Below are positions 1-7,304 of a stretch of DNA of 14,166 nt, one piece after another (position 1 is the first letter of the stretch; every line of letters begins with the position of its first letter). This DNA is from an uncultured Collinsella sp. GTDB lineage: Bacteria > Actinomycetota > Coriobacteriia > Coriobacteriales > Coriobacteriaceae. The position numbers and the translations under genes are program-made. The DNA lies in contig CABUXM010000057.1 of the NCBI GenBank assembly GCA_902495545.1, forward strand, positions 1-14,166, written 5' to 3'. Under the pieces are notes generated by a model that was not told the DNA's origin, did no database searches, and was given only the letters and a program-made list of their open reading frames with translations.

Positions 1-668
1 CCCATGGGCAAAAAGTACATGTTGGCAACGCAGTGCTCAAAACCGCAGGCCACAAAGGCGGCGATGGGCAGCAAAATGCCCACAACCTTATCGACCACGG
101 TCTTGCCGGCGGTACCGATCCACACGGCCAGGCACACAAAGATGTTGCACAGGATGCCGCGGAAGAAGATCGTCACCCAGTCGATCGTCACCTTGCCGGC
201 GGCGACGCTCACCATGGAATTGGCGACCGCCTCGCCGTTGAGCTTGTAAATGCCGGCCATGTACACCAAAAAGACGATGAACAGGGCACCGACAAAGTTA
301 CCGACCCATACGACGACCCAAGCCTTGAGCATCTGGACCAGGGTGATCTTTTTGCTCTTGAGCGCGCAGACCATAAGCGAGTTGCCGGTGAACAACTCGG
401 CGCCACACACCAGCACCAGCACCAGGCCCAGGCAAAAGCACAGGCCGCCCACGACGCGCTGGGCGCCCCAGCCCAGCGTGCTATCGCTCAAGAACACGGT
501 AAAGAACAGGCCACCGAAGGCAATGAACGCGCCGGCGAACATTGCCAACAGAAAGGCCTTTGCAACCGGCAGGTTGGCCTTAGTCACGCCGGCGGCCTCG
601 GTCTTGGCCTCGATCGCGGCGGGCCCCAGGCAATCGGGAACGGGATATTCTGCCTTGGAATCTGCCAT
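1..668 (-). CDS. focA: Formate/nitrite transporter family channel FocA (3' end outside window)
   Basis: Pentameric inner-membrane channel that exports or imports formate, feeding the lyase encoded upstream. The visible 222 residues begin MADSKAEYPVPDC from the ATG at 668-666 and contain family landmarks: the GAELFTGNSL motif (about residues 89-98), the RGILCNIFVCLAVW stretch and GFEHCVANMYF near the left edge. Several hydrophobic membrane segments are evident. E. coli FocA is 285 residues, so about 60 C-terminal residues are missing because the window ends, not because of a visible lesion. A GGAAAG stretch lies upstream of the start. The gene follows hycI by 39 bases with no terminator between, so it is probably the distal gene of the hydrogenlyase operon. 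FocA and FocB paralogues cannot be separated from this fragment; I use focA as the generic symbol. Confidence 0.93.
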   Translation of the reverse strand, partial: MADSKAEYPVPDCLGPAAIEAKTEAAGVTKANLPVAKAFLLAMFAGAFIAFGGLFFTVFLSDSTLGWGAQRVVGGLCFCLGLVLVLVCGAELFTGNSLMVCALKSKKITLVQMLKAWVVVWVGNFVGALFIVFLVYMAGIYKLNGEAVANSMVSVAAGKVTIDWVTIFFRGILCNIFVCLAVWIGTAGKTVVDKVVGILLPIAAFVACGFEHCVANMYFLPM

Positions 669-707
669 GTCAATCACTTCTTTCCTAATCAGCAGGGACA
701 AGCGCTC

Positions 708-1211
708 CTATTGCTCTTGCCCCAAGCGGACAAAGTGGGAAAAGTCGTTGGCGGCCACGGCGTCGTACACGGCGTCGACGGCCTCAAAGACCTCCGGGGA
801 CATGGGGTTGTAAAACTCCGTATCGCCCGGCTGAATCCCAACGAAGACGATATCATCGCACGATTGCTCGATTTCCTCGATCAGAATCGACAAAGGAAGC
901 GAATGCGTGGTGAACATCGACTTGCGGGCTACATCGCGCTTGTCGAGCAAACGGATGGACCCGACGGGCAGCGTCATGTCGGCGGCATCGACCAAGACCA
1001 GACGCGGCGGACGCTCGCGCTTGACCTCGATAATGTCGTCCTCGGGCGTTTGGCCGCCGTCGATGGTGTACCAACCGGCGATGGGTGCGTCCTCCATCTT
1101 TTTGGAGAGCACGGGGCCGGCGGCATCGTCGGCACGCAGCACGCTTCCCGCCGTGAGCACGATACCCGCAAACGGGGCGCCGTTCACACGTCCATCCACA
1201 ACGTGACCCAT
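708..1211 (-). CDS. hycI: Hydrogenase maturation protease HycI (peptidase family M52)
   Basis: Endopeptidase that removes the C-terminal tail of the hydrogenase large subunit after nickel has been inserted. The 167-residue product aligns with E. coli HycI throughout: IDGGQTPEDDI, LVDAADMTLP, TTHSLPL and the VGIQPGDTEFYNPM region. The three nickel-sensing residues known from E. coli (Asp16, Asp62, His90) correspond to Asp29, Asp75 and His103. The start is the ATG at 1211-1209, whose A is the last base of the hycH stop codon (TAATG), with GGAAGG about 8 bases upstream. This implies coupled translation. The open frame extends further upstream, but that part lies inside hycH. Odd point: the normally conserved N-terminal signature, GNSMMGDDGAGP in E. 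coli, reads GSVLRADDAAGP here, with two glycines changed to alanine. Confidence 0.93.
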   Translation of the reverse strand: MGHVVDGRVNGAPFAGIVLTAGSVLRADDAAGPVLSKKMEDAPIAGWYTIDGGQTPEDDIIEVKRERPPRLVLVDAADMTLPVGSIRLLDKRDVARKSMFTTHSLPLSILIEEIEQSCDDIVFVGIQPGDTEFYNPMSPEVFEAVDAVYDAVAANDFSHFVRLGQEQ

Positions 1212-1792
1212 TACTGCAACCTTCCCGTCAGATACACGCCCGACACATCGCGCACGCGCTCCACCAAATCGCGGAACTTCATTAAGAACGCGACCTGCTG
1301 GGCATGCAGGCCAAAGTCGTCGTCGAACACCGAGATGCCGGCCTTGGCCGACCCGCGAAAACCGCGCTCGTCGAGCAGCGCATCGCAGGCCTCGAGCAGC
1401 GACGGCACCGCCGCCTTGTCGAGCTGGCACTCGCCGAAGGAGCGGATGGCCTCAAACTTGGTTTTGGCCTCCCCCTCCGGCAGTGCGTCGACGAGCGAAT
1501 AGAACACATCCACCGGCACCGACAGGCGCGGCTCAAAGCAGTCGAGCACGCCGGTGTGGTGGCCCACGGCGAGCGTGTAGTACAGCACGTCGCAGGCCTC
1601 CTGGGGAACGTCTTCCTCGGTCTCCACAAACTTACGCGTGAGCTCGTAGAAGACCACCTGGTCGGGCGCATGGCCCAGGCAGGGGTCGGCGACGCCCTCG
1701 GCGGCCTCGTCGCTTGCGCGCGAGGCATCGCCAAAAGAGCCGCCGAGCATGCCGGGGCCCGCAAAGTAACCAGAGCGGTCCGTGAGCTCCAT
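1211..1792 (-). CDS. hycH: Formate hydrogenlyase maturation protein, HycH/HyfJ family
   Basis: HycH-family proteins are needed for maturation of the hydrogenase large subunit; their exact biochemistry is unsettled. The family core is clear in the middle of this 193-residue protein: QVVFYELTRKFVETEEDVP, then DVLYYTLAVGHHTGVLDCFE, a DALPEGEAKTKFEAI block, and a C-terminal SGVYLTGR resembling the family ending. E. coli HycH and HyfJ are roughly 137 residues, so this one is longer, with about 44 residues before the conserved VVFYELTRKF and a longer helical C-terminal part. The ATG at 1792 directly abuts the hyfI TAG stop and has GGAGGT six bases upstream, so the long N-terminus is supported by the ribosome site. 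The stop overlaps the hycI start by one base. Confidence 0.88.
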   Translation of the reverse strand: MELTDRSGYFAGPGMLGGSFGDASRASDEAAEGVADPCLGHAPDQVVFYELTRKFVETEEDVPQEACDVLYYTLAVGHHTGVLDCFEPRLSVPVDVFYSLVDALPEGEAKTKFEAIRSFGECQLDKAAVPSLLEACDALLDERGFRGSAKAGISVFDDDFGLHAQQVAFLMKFRDLVERVRDVSGVYLTGRLQ

Positions 1793-2575
1793 CTAGCGAC
1801 CTCCGGCCAGCACCAGATCCTGCAGCGCCGAGTAGACCTCAACGCGGCGCGGATCGTCCTGCTTGTCGATGAGCAGCGCCATGGCACCGCGGATATCGCC
1901 CTTGGGCGCGCCCTCGAGCGTATCCATAAACTCGTTGGCCAAATCGCGGCCGTAACGGTAGCCGCTCATGGCGCGAGCCTCGCGCTCGATGGCAACGCGC
2001 AGCTTGTACGGCACACCGGGGTGCAGGATATCGGCCTGCTCGCCGGCGGCCTCCACCGTGGTCTCGGCATGGAGCTTTTGGTCCAGCAGACCGAGCGCCA
2101 TGGCAAAGCCGTAGATGGTCTGCGCGGGGCTGGGCGGGCAGCCGGGGATGTAGACATCGACCGGCAGAATCTTGTCCGTGCCGCCCCAGACGCAGTAGTT
2201 GTCGTAGAAGATGCCGCCGGTGCAGCCGCACGCGCCATAGGACACCACGATCTTGGGATCGGGTGCAGCCTCAAAGGCGCGCAGGGCCGGCATGCGCATG
2301 GCACGCGTCACCGCACCGGTGTACAGCAGCACGTCGGCGTGACGGGGCGAGGGCACGACCTTGATGCCAAAGCGCTCGACGTCGAAGACGGGCGTGATGG
2401 AACCGAAGATCTCGATCTCGCAGCCGTTGCAGCCGCCGCAGTCGACACGGTAGACGTACACCGAGCGCTTGATCTTCTTAAGAAGGGTCGCCTTGGCCTT
2501 CTCGATGCTCTCGTCGAGCTCGATCTTGGTCGGGCGGTACTGGAGCCGCTCGGGCAAAAGCGTGGGTTCGGCCAT
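1793..2575 (-). CDS. hyfI: Hydrogenase small subunit HyfI (HycG/NuoB-like)
   Basis: Carries the proximal [4Fe-4S] cluster that hands electrons to the Ni-Fe site of HyfG. The 260-residue product shows the NuoB/HycG pattern: VDCGGCNGCEIE (Cys46, Cys49, Cys52), then VVPSPRHADVLLYTGAVTRAMR, SYGACGCTGG (Cys116), YCVWGGTDK and IPGCPPSP (Cys146). The length matches E. coli HycG/HyfI. A C-terminal arm includes the conserved YRYGRDLANEF. The ATG at 2575 has AAGGAGGAG just upstream. That ribosome site is itself the codons for the last residues of HyfH (KEE), two bases before this gene begins, pointing to coupled synthesis. An extra cysteine at 118 follows Cys116; whether it has a role is unknown. There is no signal peptide, as expected for a cytoplasm-facing subunit. 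Confidence 0.96.
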   Translation of the reverse strand: MAEPTLLPERLQYRPTKIELDESIEKAKATLLKKIKRSVYVYRVDCGGCNGCEIEIFGSITPVFDVERFGIKVVPSPRHADVLLYTGAVTRAMRMPALRAFEAAPDPKIVVSYGACGCTGGIFYDNYCVWGGTDKILPVDVYIPGCPPSPAQTIYGFAMALGLLDQKLHAETTVEAAGEQADILHPGVPYKLRVAIEREARAMSGYRYGRDLANEFMDTLEGAPKGDIRGAMALLIDKQDDPRRVEVYSALQDLVLAGGR

Positions 2576-2590
2576 GGTTACTCCTCCTTC
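2576..2590 (-). promoter_or_regulatory. Shine-Dalgarno of hyfI encoded by the last codons of hyfH
   Basis: The AAG GAG GAG TAA codons that end HyfH (KEE-stop) form an AAGGAGGAG ribosome site five bases before the hyfI ATG. Confidence 0.75.
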
Positions 2591-3294
2591 ATTTCAAAAT
2601 CCATGATGATGCCCTCGACCGGCGCCGGACCGGCGGGAATCTCGGGCGCATCGGGGTTGAGCTCGCGGTCGATATACTCCGGGTTCACGCCGTGGCCGCC
2701 CAGATACTCCATACCGGGGCCCTGGGGCTCACCGGACGCAAGCGTCTCGTTGGCAGCCATGCCGCGCGCGTTGCTGGTCTTTACGGCCGAGGCGGCGCGC
2801 AGGGCGTCGAGCTCGCGCTTGCACTCCTGGCACATACCGACGGTACGGGCGGCCTGCTCGGCCTCCATACCGCCGGCCTTTTGCAGCAGGCGCTTGGCGT
2901 AGTCGATTTCCTTGTACGGGGCAAACGGCTTGCCGCAACGCGAGCAATGCTCGAGCGTGTAGACGCTCTTGCTGGTGAGGTCGTCCTTGCTCATGACGGC
3001 CAGCTCAAACTCCTCGGTGAGCTTGATGGCCTCCATGGGGCACGCTTCCTCGCAACGGCCGCAGAAGATGCAGCGACCGTAGTCAATCGACCAGGTGATG
3101 GTATCGGCCGCAAGGTCGGTGTCCATGCGAATGGCATCGGCCGGGCACGCCACACCGCAGGCACCGCAGGCGATGCAGAGCTCGGCATTGTGCTCGGGCT
3201 TGCCGCGCATGTCCTTGTTGGTGGGGAACGGCGCAAACGGGTACTTGACCGTCGCGTCGCCGGCCTTGGCGTTAACCTTCCAAAGCTTCAGCAT
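2578..3294 (-). CDS. hyfH: Two-cluster ferredoxin-type subunit HyfH (HycF/NuoI-like)
   Basis: Electron-relay subunit linking HyfA/FdhF to HyfI. The start MLKLWKVNAKAGDATVKYPFAPF is nearly the E. coli HyfH start, which fixes the ATG at 3294; GAGGAGG lies upstream in the tail of hyfG. Two [4Fe-4S] motifs follow: CIACGACGVACP (Cys40, 43, 46, 50) and CIFCGRCEEACP (Cys75, 78, 81, 85). Two further CxxC pairs, CSRC (117/120) and CQEC (155/158), match a pair also present in E. coli HycF/HyfH and may form an extra metal site. At 238 residues it is longer than the roughly 180-residue E. coli protein; the surplus is a Pro/Gly/Glu-rich, low-complexity tail from about residue 175. The frame stays open upstream of the ATG, but that stretch overlaps hyfG and is not used. 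Confidence 0.95.
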   Translation of the reverse strand: MLKLWKVNAKAGDATVKYPFAPFPTNKDMRGKPEHNAELCIACGACGVACPADAIRMDTDLAADTITWSIDYGRCIFCGRCEEACPMEAIKLTEEFELAVMSKDDLTSKSVYTLEHCSRCGKPFAPYKEIDYAKRLLQKAGGMEAEQAARTVGMCQECKRELDALRAASAVKTSNARGMAANETLASGEPQGPGMEYLGGHGVNPEYIDRELNPDAPEIPAGPAPVEGIIMDFEMKEE

Positions 3295-3295
3295 A

Positions 3296-5068
3296 TTAGA
3301 GCGCCTCCTCATCGAGCGGAGCGGCCATGGTGCCCTCGCCCGCAAGCGGCGACTTGTCGCGCCAGACGTTCTCGAACTGCTCCTTGTCGAGCACGTGATC
3401 GCGCTTGGCGGCGACATCGGTCACCGTCACGCGGTCGGTGCAGGAGTAGCACGGGTCGAGCGAGCCGACGATCAGCGCCGCGTCGCCCACGGTGTTGCCG
3501 CGGAACATGTAGCGCAGGACCGGCCAGTTGCTGTACGTGGCGGCCTTGGCGCGCCAGCGGTAGCACTTCTGGTTGTTGCCGAGCATGGCCCAGTGCACGT
3601 CCTCGCCGCGCGGCGCCTCGGTGGCGCCGATGGCGTACTTGTGCGGGGTGTACTCCCAATCCGTGGTGAGGATGGGGCCCGACGGGCAGTTCTCGAGCAT
3701 GGTCTCGATCATATCGATCGAATCGTAGACCTCCTGGATGCGAACGGCGGTACGGCCGAAAGCATCGCAGGTATCTGCCGTGGCGGCGTGCATCTTTTGG
3801 ACTTCCGGATCGGCGTAGCCGTCGAAGGGATGGTCAAAGCGCACGTCGCGGGCATAGCCCGAGCCGCGCATGAGCGGGCCGACCGGCGAGAAGTCGCGAG
3901 CGATCTTGCGGTCCAGAATGCCGATACCGCTCGTACGCTCGATAAAGTTGGGCGTGGAGAGCAGCATGTCGACGAGTTCTTGAACCTCGGAGCGCAGCTG
4001 GTGGATGGTCGTGAGCGTGGAAAGCTTCTGCTCGGCCAAAATGTCGCGACGCACGCCACCGATCACGTTGAGGCCGTAGGTCTTGCGGTGACCGGAGAGC
4101 TTCTCGGCCAGGTCCATGGACTTCTCGCGGACGCGGAAGAACTGCTGGAAGCCGGAGTCGAAGCCCGTGTAGTGCGACGCTAGACCAATGTTGAGCAGAT
4201 GCGAGTGCAGGCGCTCGACCTCAAGCATAATGGCACGGATGTACTGGGCGCGCGGCGGGACATGAATGCCCTGGGCGCGCTCGACGGCCTCGGCATAGGC
4301 CACCGAGTGGGCGCAGCCGCAGATGCCGCAGATGCGGTCGGCGAGGAACGTCACAGCGTCATAGTTCAGGCGCGTCTCGGCAACCTTCTCCATGCCGCGG
4401 TGCACGTAGAACAGACGGTAGTCGGCGTCGACAATCGTCTCGCCCTCAACGAACAAGCGAAAGTGGCCAGGCTCGTCGGAGGTAATGTGCAGCGGGCCCA
4501 TGGGGACGAGCGTGGTCTCCTTGCCCTTGGTGTCGGCCAAGAACTCGTAGTTTTCCATGTCGCTCGCGGGAGCGGGACGGAAGCGGTAGTCCATGGAGTC
4601 CTTGCGCAGCGGATACAGGCCGCTGGGCCAATCGTCGGGCAGCACCAGGCGACGACGATCGGGCAGGCCCTCGGGAATCAGGCCGAACATATCGCGCAGC
4701 TCGCGCTCGCCCCACACGCAGGCGGGGACGAACGGCGTCACGGACGGGAACGTCATCTTAGCGGGATCGACCTCGGTGCGCACGGTCACCCAGCCGGGGT
4801 CCTCCCCCTCCATGGAGATGACGTAGTACACGGCGTAACGGCCGCACAGGCTGCGCTCATCGTTGCCGATGATCACGGGAATCCAGCCGTAGCGCTCGTA
4901 GTACAGGTAGTGGACGGCCTCGGGCAGCTTGTCCTGCTTGACGGTAATCGTCAGCTGGTCCTCGCACTGCCACTCAACCTTCTCGATGCAGCCCGGAACG
5001 GCGCGGCGCAGGGCCTCGACATGGCTCTCGCAGCGACGGGCATACACCTTGTTCTCAGTTTCAATCAT
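3296..5068 (-). CDS. hyfG: [NiFe]-hydrogenase large subunit HyfG (HycE-like, NuoC-NuoD fusion)
   Basis: Catalytic subunit that reduces protons to H2 at a Ni-Fe(CN)2CO centre. The 590-residue protein has a NuoC-like domain (about residues 1-165, with the RELRDMFGL region) fused to a NuoD-like hydrogenase domain (about 175 on). Metal ligands are visible as RICGIC (Cys247, Cys250) and DPCYSC (Cys540, Cys543). After the second motif comes TDR (Arg546) and a 44-residue tail beginning VTVTD. In E. coli HycE the protease HycI cuts just after the equivalent Arg, so the mature form should end at Arg546. The ATG at 5068 has GAGGTGGAG upstream, overlapping the end of hyfF (3-base gap). Conserved YVHRGMEK and VAETRLNYD further support the family. 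All four metal-binding cysteines are intact, so the enzyme should be active once matured. Confidence 0.97.
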   Translation of the reverse strand: MIETENKVYARRCESHVEALRRAVPGCIEKVEWQCEDQLTITVKQDKLPEAVHYLYYERYGWIPVIIGNDERSLCGRYAVYYVISMEGEDPGWVTVRTEVDPAKMTFPSVTPFVPACVWGERELRDMFGLIPEGLPDRRRLVLPDDWPSGLYPLRKDSMDYRFRPAPASDMENYEFLADTKGKETTLVPMGPLHITSDEPGHFRLFVEGETIVDADYRLFYVHRGMEKVAETRLNYDAVTFLADRICGICGCAHSVAYAEAVERAQGIHVPPRAQYIRAIMLEVERLHSHLLNIGLASHYTGFDSGFQQFFRVREKSMDLAEKLSGHRKTYGLNVIGGVRRDILAEQKLSTLTTIHQLRSEVQELVDMLLSTPNFIERTSGIGILDRKIARDFSPVGPLMRGSGYARDVRFDHPFDGYADPEVQKMHAATADTCDAFGRTAVRIQEVYDSIDMIETMLENCPSGPILTTDWEYTPHKYAIGATEAPRGEDVHWAMLGNNQKCYRWRAKAATYSNWPVLRYMFRGNTVGDAALIVGSLDPCYSCTDRVTVTDVAAKRDHVLDKEQFENVWRDKSPLAGEGTMAAPLDEEAL

Positions 5069-5071
5069 TCG

Positions 5072-6631
5072 TTACTCCACCTCGCTCTGAGCGGTCTCGG
5101 TACCGAACACAGCGCGGTACATCGGCGTCGCGTGAAGTTCCTCGGTGCTCTGCTCGAGCACGATGCCGGTCGCGGTCTCCACACCGTGCACGAGAGGCAA
5201 CGGGGTGGCGATGCCAAACCACAAGATCATGACAGCCAGGATGATTTCGGGGATAAGCATGAGCGCCGGGGCCTCATGCTTGCCCATACCCTGGGGCGCA
5301 TGGCCGAATACCGACTTGAGTGCGATGCGGGTGAGCGCAGAGATGGCCACGGTAAGGCCGAGGGCGACCACGACGACCAGCCACATGGGACCGGCGGTAA
5401 CACCGGCGACAAAAGTCAGGAACTCGGAGATAAACATGCCAAAGGGCGGGAAGGCACCAAGACCGAGCAGCGCCAGGACGGCGAGCGCGGCGGTTGCGGG
5501 AGCAACCTCGACGACGCCCTGGATCTTGGCCAGGCTACGCGTGCCAAAGGCGTGCTGGATGTTGCCGGACACGCAGAAGGCAAGCGTCTTGGTAAAGCCG
5601 TGGAACACGCAGTGCAGCAGGGCCGCGGCGATACCCAGCGGGCCACCGATACCCAGGCACAGGGCGATAACGCCAACGTTCTCCACAGACGAGTACGCAA
5701 AGCGGCGCTTGAGGTCGTCCTGGCGAAACATCGAAAGTGCCGCCACCAAAATGGACAGCGTGCCGACGATCAGCAGCAAAAGTTGCGGATACTCGGCGCC
5801 CACGGCCTGGATGGTAAAGCCGTAGAAGCGCATGATCACAAGCATGGCGCACTTAAGCAGCACGCCCGAGAGCAGGGCCGAGACAGGGCTCGGGGCCTGG
5901 GAGTGGGCATCGGGCAGCCAAGTGTGCATGGGGAACAGGCCGGCCTTGGTGCCAAAGCCGATCACGATAAACGCAAAGGCGAGGCGCATGAGCGTCGGGT
6001 CGAACTGGTCGGCATACGGCAGCACGCACGACAGGAACGCGGCCTCGTGGGCGTTGGGAATCACGTCGGCGGCGTTGGCGTAGATCAGCAGCGTACCGAA
6101 CAGGCCAAAGGCCACGCCGGCGGTGCAGACCATCGCATACTTCCAAGAAGCCTCGAGGGCCGTCTTGTTCTTGTAGATACCCACGAGGAACACGGTGGAA
6201 AGCGTGGTCGCCTCCACGGCGGCCCACGTGAGGATCATGTTGTTGGATAGGCACGCGAGCAGCATAGTGAACACAAACAGGCTAAACAGCGCAAAATACT
6301 GCTTGGCGCGCTCGGCGGGCATGGAGCCCTCCTCGATATCGGCCTTTACATAGGGCAGCGAGAACAGCCCCGTAAGAAAACCGATAAAGCCGATGAGCAG
6401 CACAAAGATGGCGCCCAGCGAATCGAGGTGGAACCACAGGCCAAGAGCGCTCGCGGTGTCGCCGCTCATAAGGACGTCACCGGCCGTCACAATCGACAGC
6501 ACCAGGACGGCTGCGACGGAGACCAGGTTGAGACCGGCAAACACGTTATAGGACGTGTTCTTGGGCAAAAACGCCATGACCAGCGAGAACACCAAAGGGG
6601 TCGCGAGCAGGGCGAGAATCAACGTTTCCAT
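5072..6631 (-). CDS. hyfF: Antiporter-like membrane subunit HyfF (NuoL/M/N family)
   Basis: Integral membrane subunit of the FHL-2 type complex, absent from the smaller Hyc (FHL-1) complex. The 519-residue product (E. coli HyfF is about 526) is hydrophobic throughout with around a dozen or more membrane helices. Signature positions of proton-translocating antiporter-like subunits are present: Glu140 in a helix (WAAVEATTLST), Lys229 (GFGTKAGLFPMHTWLPDAHS), His236 and Lys260 in SALLSGVLLK. These are consistent with a working ion channel, though ion and stoichiometry are inference. FRQDDLKRRFAYSSVENVG is the conserved loop found in the family. The ATG at 6631 has GAGGGGG upstream and lies 3 bases after the hyfE stop. 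It is homologous to HyfB and HyfD in this window. Confidence 0.94.
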   Translation of the reverse strand: METLILALLATPLVFSLVMAFLPKNTSYNVFAGLNLVSVAAVLVLSIVTAGDVLMSGDTASALGLWFHLDSLGAIFVLLIGFIGFLTGLFSLPYVKADIEEGSMPAERAKQYFALFSLFVFTMLLACLSNNMILTWAAVEATTLSTVFLVGIYKNKTALEASWKYAMVCTAGVAFGLFGTLLIYANAADVIPNAHEAAFLSCVLPYADQFDPTLMRLAFAFIVIGFGTKAGLFPMHTWLPDAHSQAPSPVSALLSGVLLKCAMLVIMRFYGFTIQAVGAEYPQLLLLIVGTLSILVAALSMFRQDDLKRRFAYSSVENVGVIALCLGIGGPLGIAAALLHCVFHGFTKTLAFCVSGNIQHAFGTRSLAKIQGVVEVAPATAALAVLALLGLGAFPPFGMFISEFLTFVAGVTAGPMWLVVVVALGLTVAISALTRIALKSVFGHAPQGMGKHEAPALMLIPEIILAVMILWFGIATPLPLVHGVETATGIVLEQSTEELHATPMYRAVFGTETAQSEVE

Positions 6632-6634
6632 GGA

Positions 6635-7288
6635 CTACCCCCTCAGCTCGGACAGGTCGCGCGCATCGAGCGAGTGGGAGTCGTCCCAAATGCGACGCAC
6701 GACGATGGACATGATGATGACGGCAAAGATGGCGTCGGTGGCGATACCGATCTCGATGATCTCGGGAGCGGTGGGGGCCAAAAGCGCGAGCGTCACGTGG
6801 CTGCCGTTTTCCATGAGGCAGTATCCAAAGATCTGCTTCATGATGTTGCGCTGCGAGATGATGCAGGTGAGGCCCACAAAGAAGTGAGCGAAGCTAATAG
6901 CGAGCGCAGGCGTTGCGACCTCGGCCGTGGGCAGGCTGATCTGCGTCACGACGGCAAAGCAGATCGCGACCTCCACGGCGATGATGCAAATGGCCCACGC
7001 GGGCTTAAGGCCGGCCTTGAGCGATGCGTCGCTCGGCTCGCCCATCTTCTTGTATGCGCGGTTAAGGATATAAGGGACCAGGACGACCTTGGTGATAAAG
7101 GCAGATCCAGCCCACATAAGCAGCTCCTGCGCACCGGTAGTGGCACCGAGCGTGGCGAGCAGTCCCACGAGCACCAGCGACTGCACCGCATACCAGCTGA
7201 TGGCGTGCTTGATGTTCTTGGAGACGACCACCATGGTGGACGTGACGATCAGAAGGCCGCCAAGGATGTTGACGATCGAATAACCCAT
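6635..7288 (-). CDS. hyfE: NuoK-like membrane subunit HyfE
   Basis: Small integral membrane subunit that connects the antiporter-like subunits in the membrane arm. The 217-residue product is almost the same length as E. coli HyfE (216) and shares long identical stretches, including QSLVLV, SAFITKVVLVP, SQRNIMKQIFGYCLMENGSH and EIGIATDAIFAVIIMSIV, ending near DLSELRG (DVNNLTALKG in E. coli). About six to seven hydrophobic segments are visible. The FGYCLMENG motif places a Glu in a helix, as NuoK-type subunits do. The ATG at 7288 is preceded by TAGGAGGT, in which TAG is the stop of hyfD, so reinitiation is likely. HyfE has no counterpart in Hyc-type complexes, so it helps classify this operon as Hyf type. 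Confidence 0.95.
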   Translation of the reverse strand: MGYSIVNILGGLLIVTSTMVVVSKNIKHAISWYAVQSLVLVGLLATLGATTGAQELLMWAGSAFITKVVLVPYILNRAYKKMGEPSDASLKAGLKPAWAICIIAVEVAICFAVVTQISLPTAEVATPALAISFAHFFVGLTCIISQRNIMKQIFGYCLMENGSHVTLALLAPTAPEIIEIGIATDAIFAVIIMSIVVRRIWDDSHSLDARDLSELRG

Positions 7289-7304
7289 GTCGTTCTACCT
7301 CCTA
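7289..7304 (-). promoter_or_regulatory. Near-consensus Shine-Dalgarno of hyfE over the hyfD stop codon
   Basis: Minus strand reads TAGGAGGTAGAACGAC before the hyfE ATG. The TAG is the last codon of hyfD and is also the first three bases of the ribosome site, so ribosomes ending hyfD are placed to start hyfE. Confidence 0.8.

Noticed and set aside
3295..3417. Upstream extension of HyfH to a 279-residue form
   Set aside because: The extra 41 residues are Arg/Ser-rich out-of-frame hyfG sequence; MLKLWK at 3294 matches the E. coli HyfH start and has its own ribosome site.
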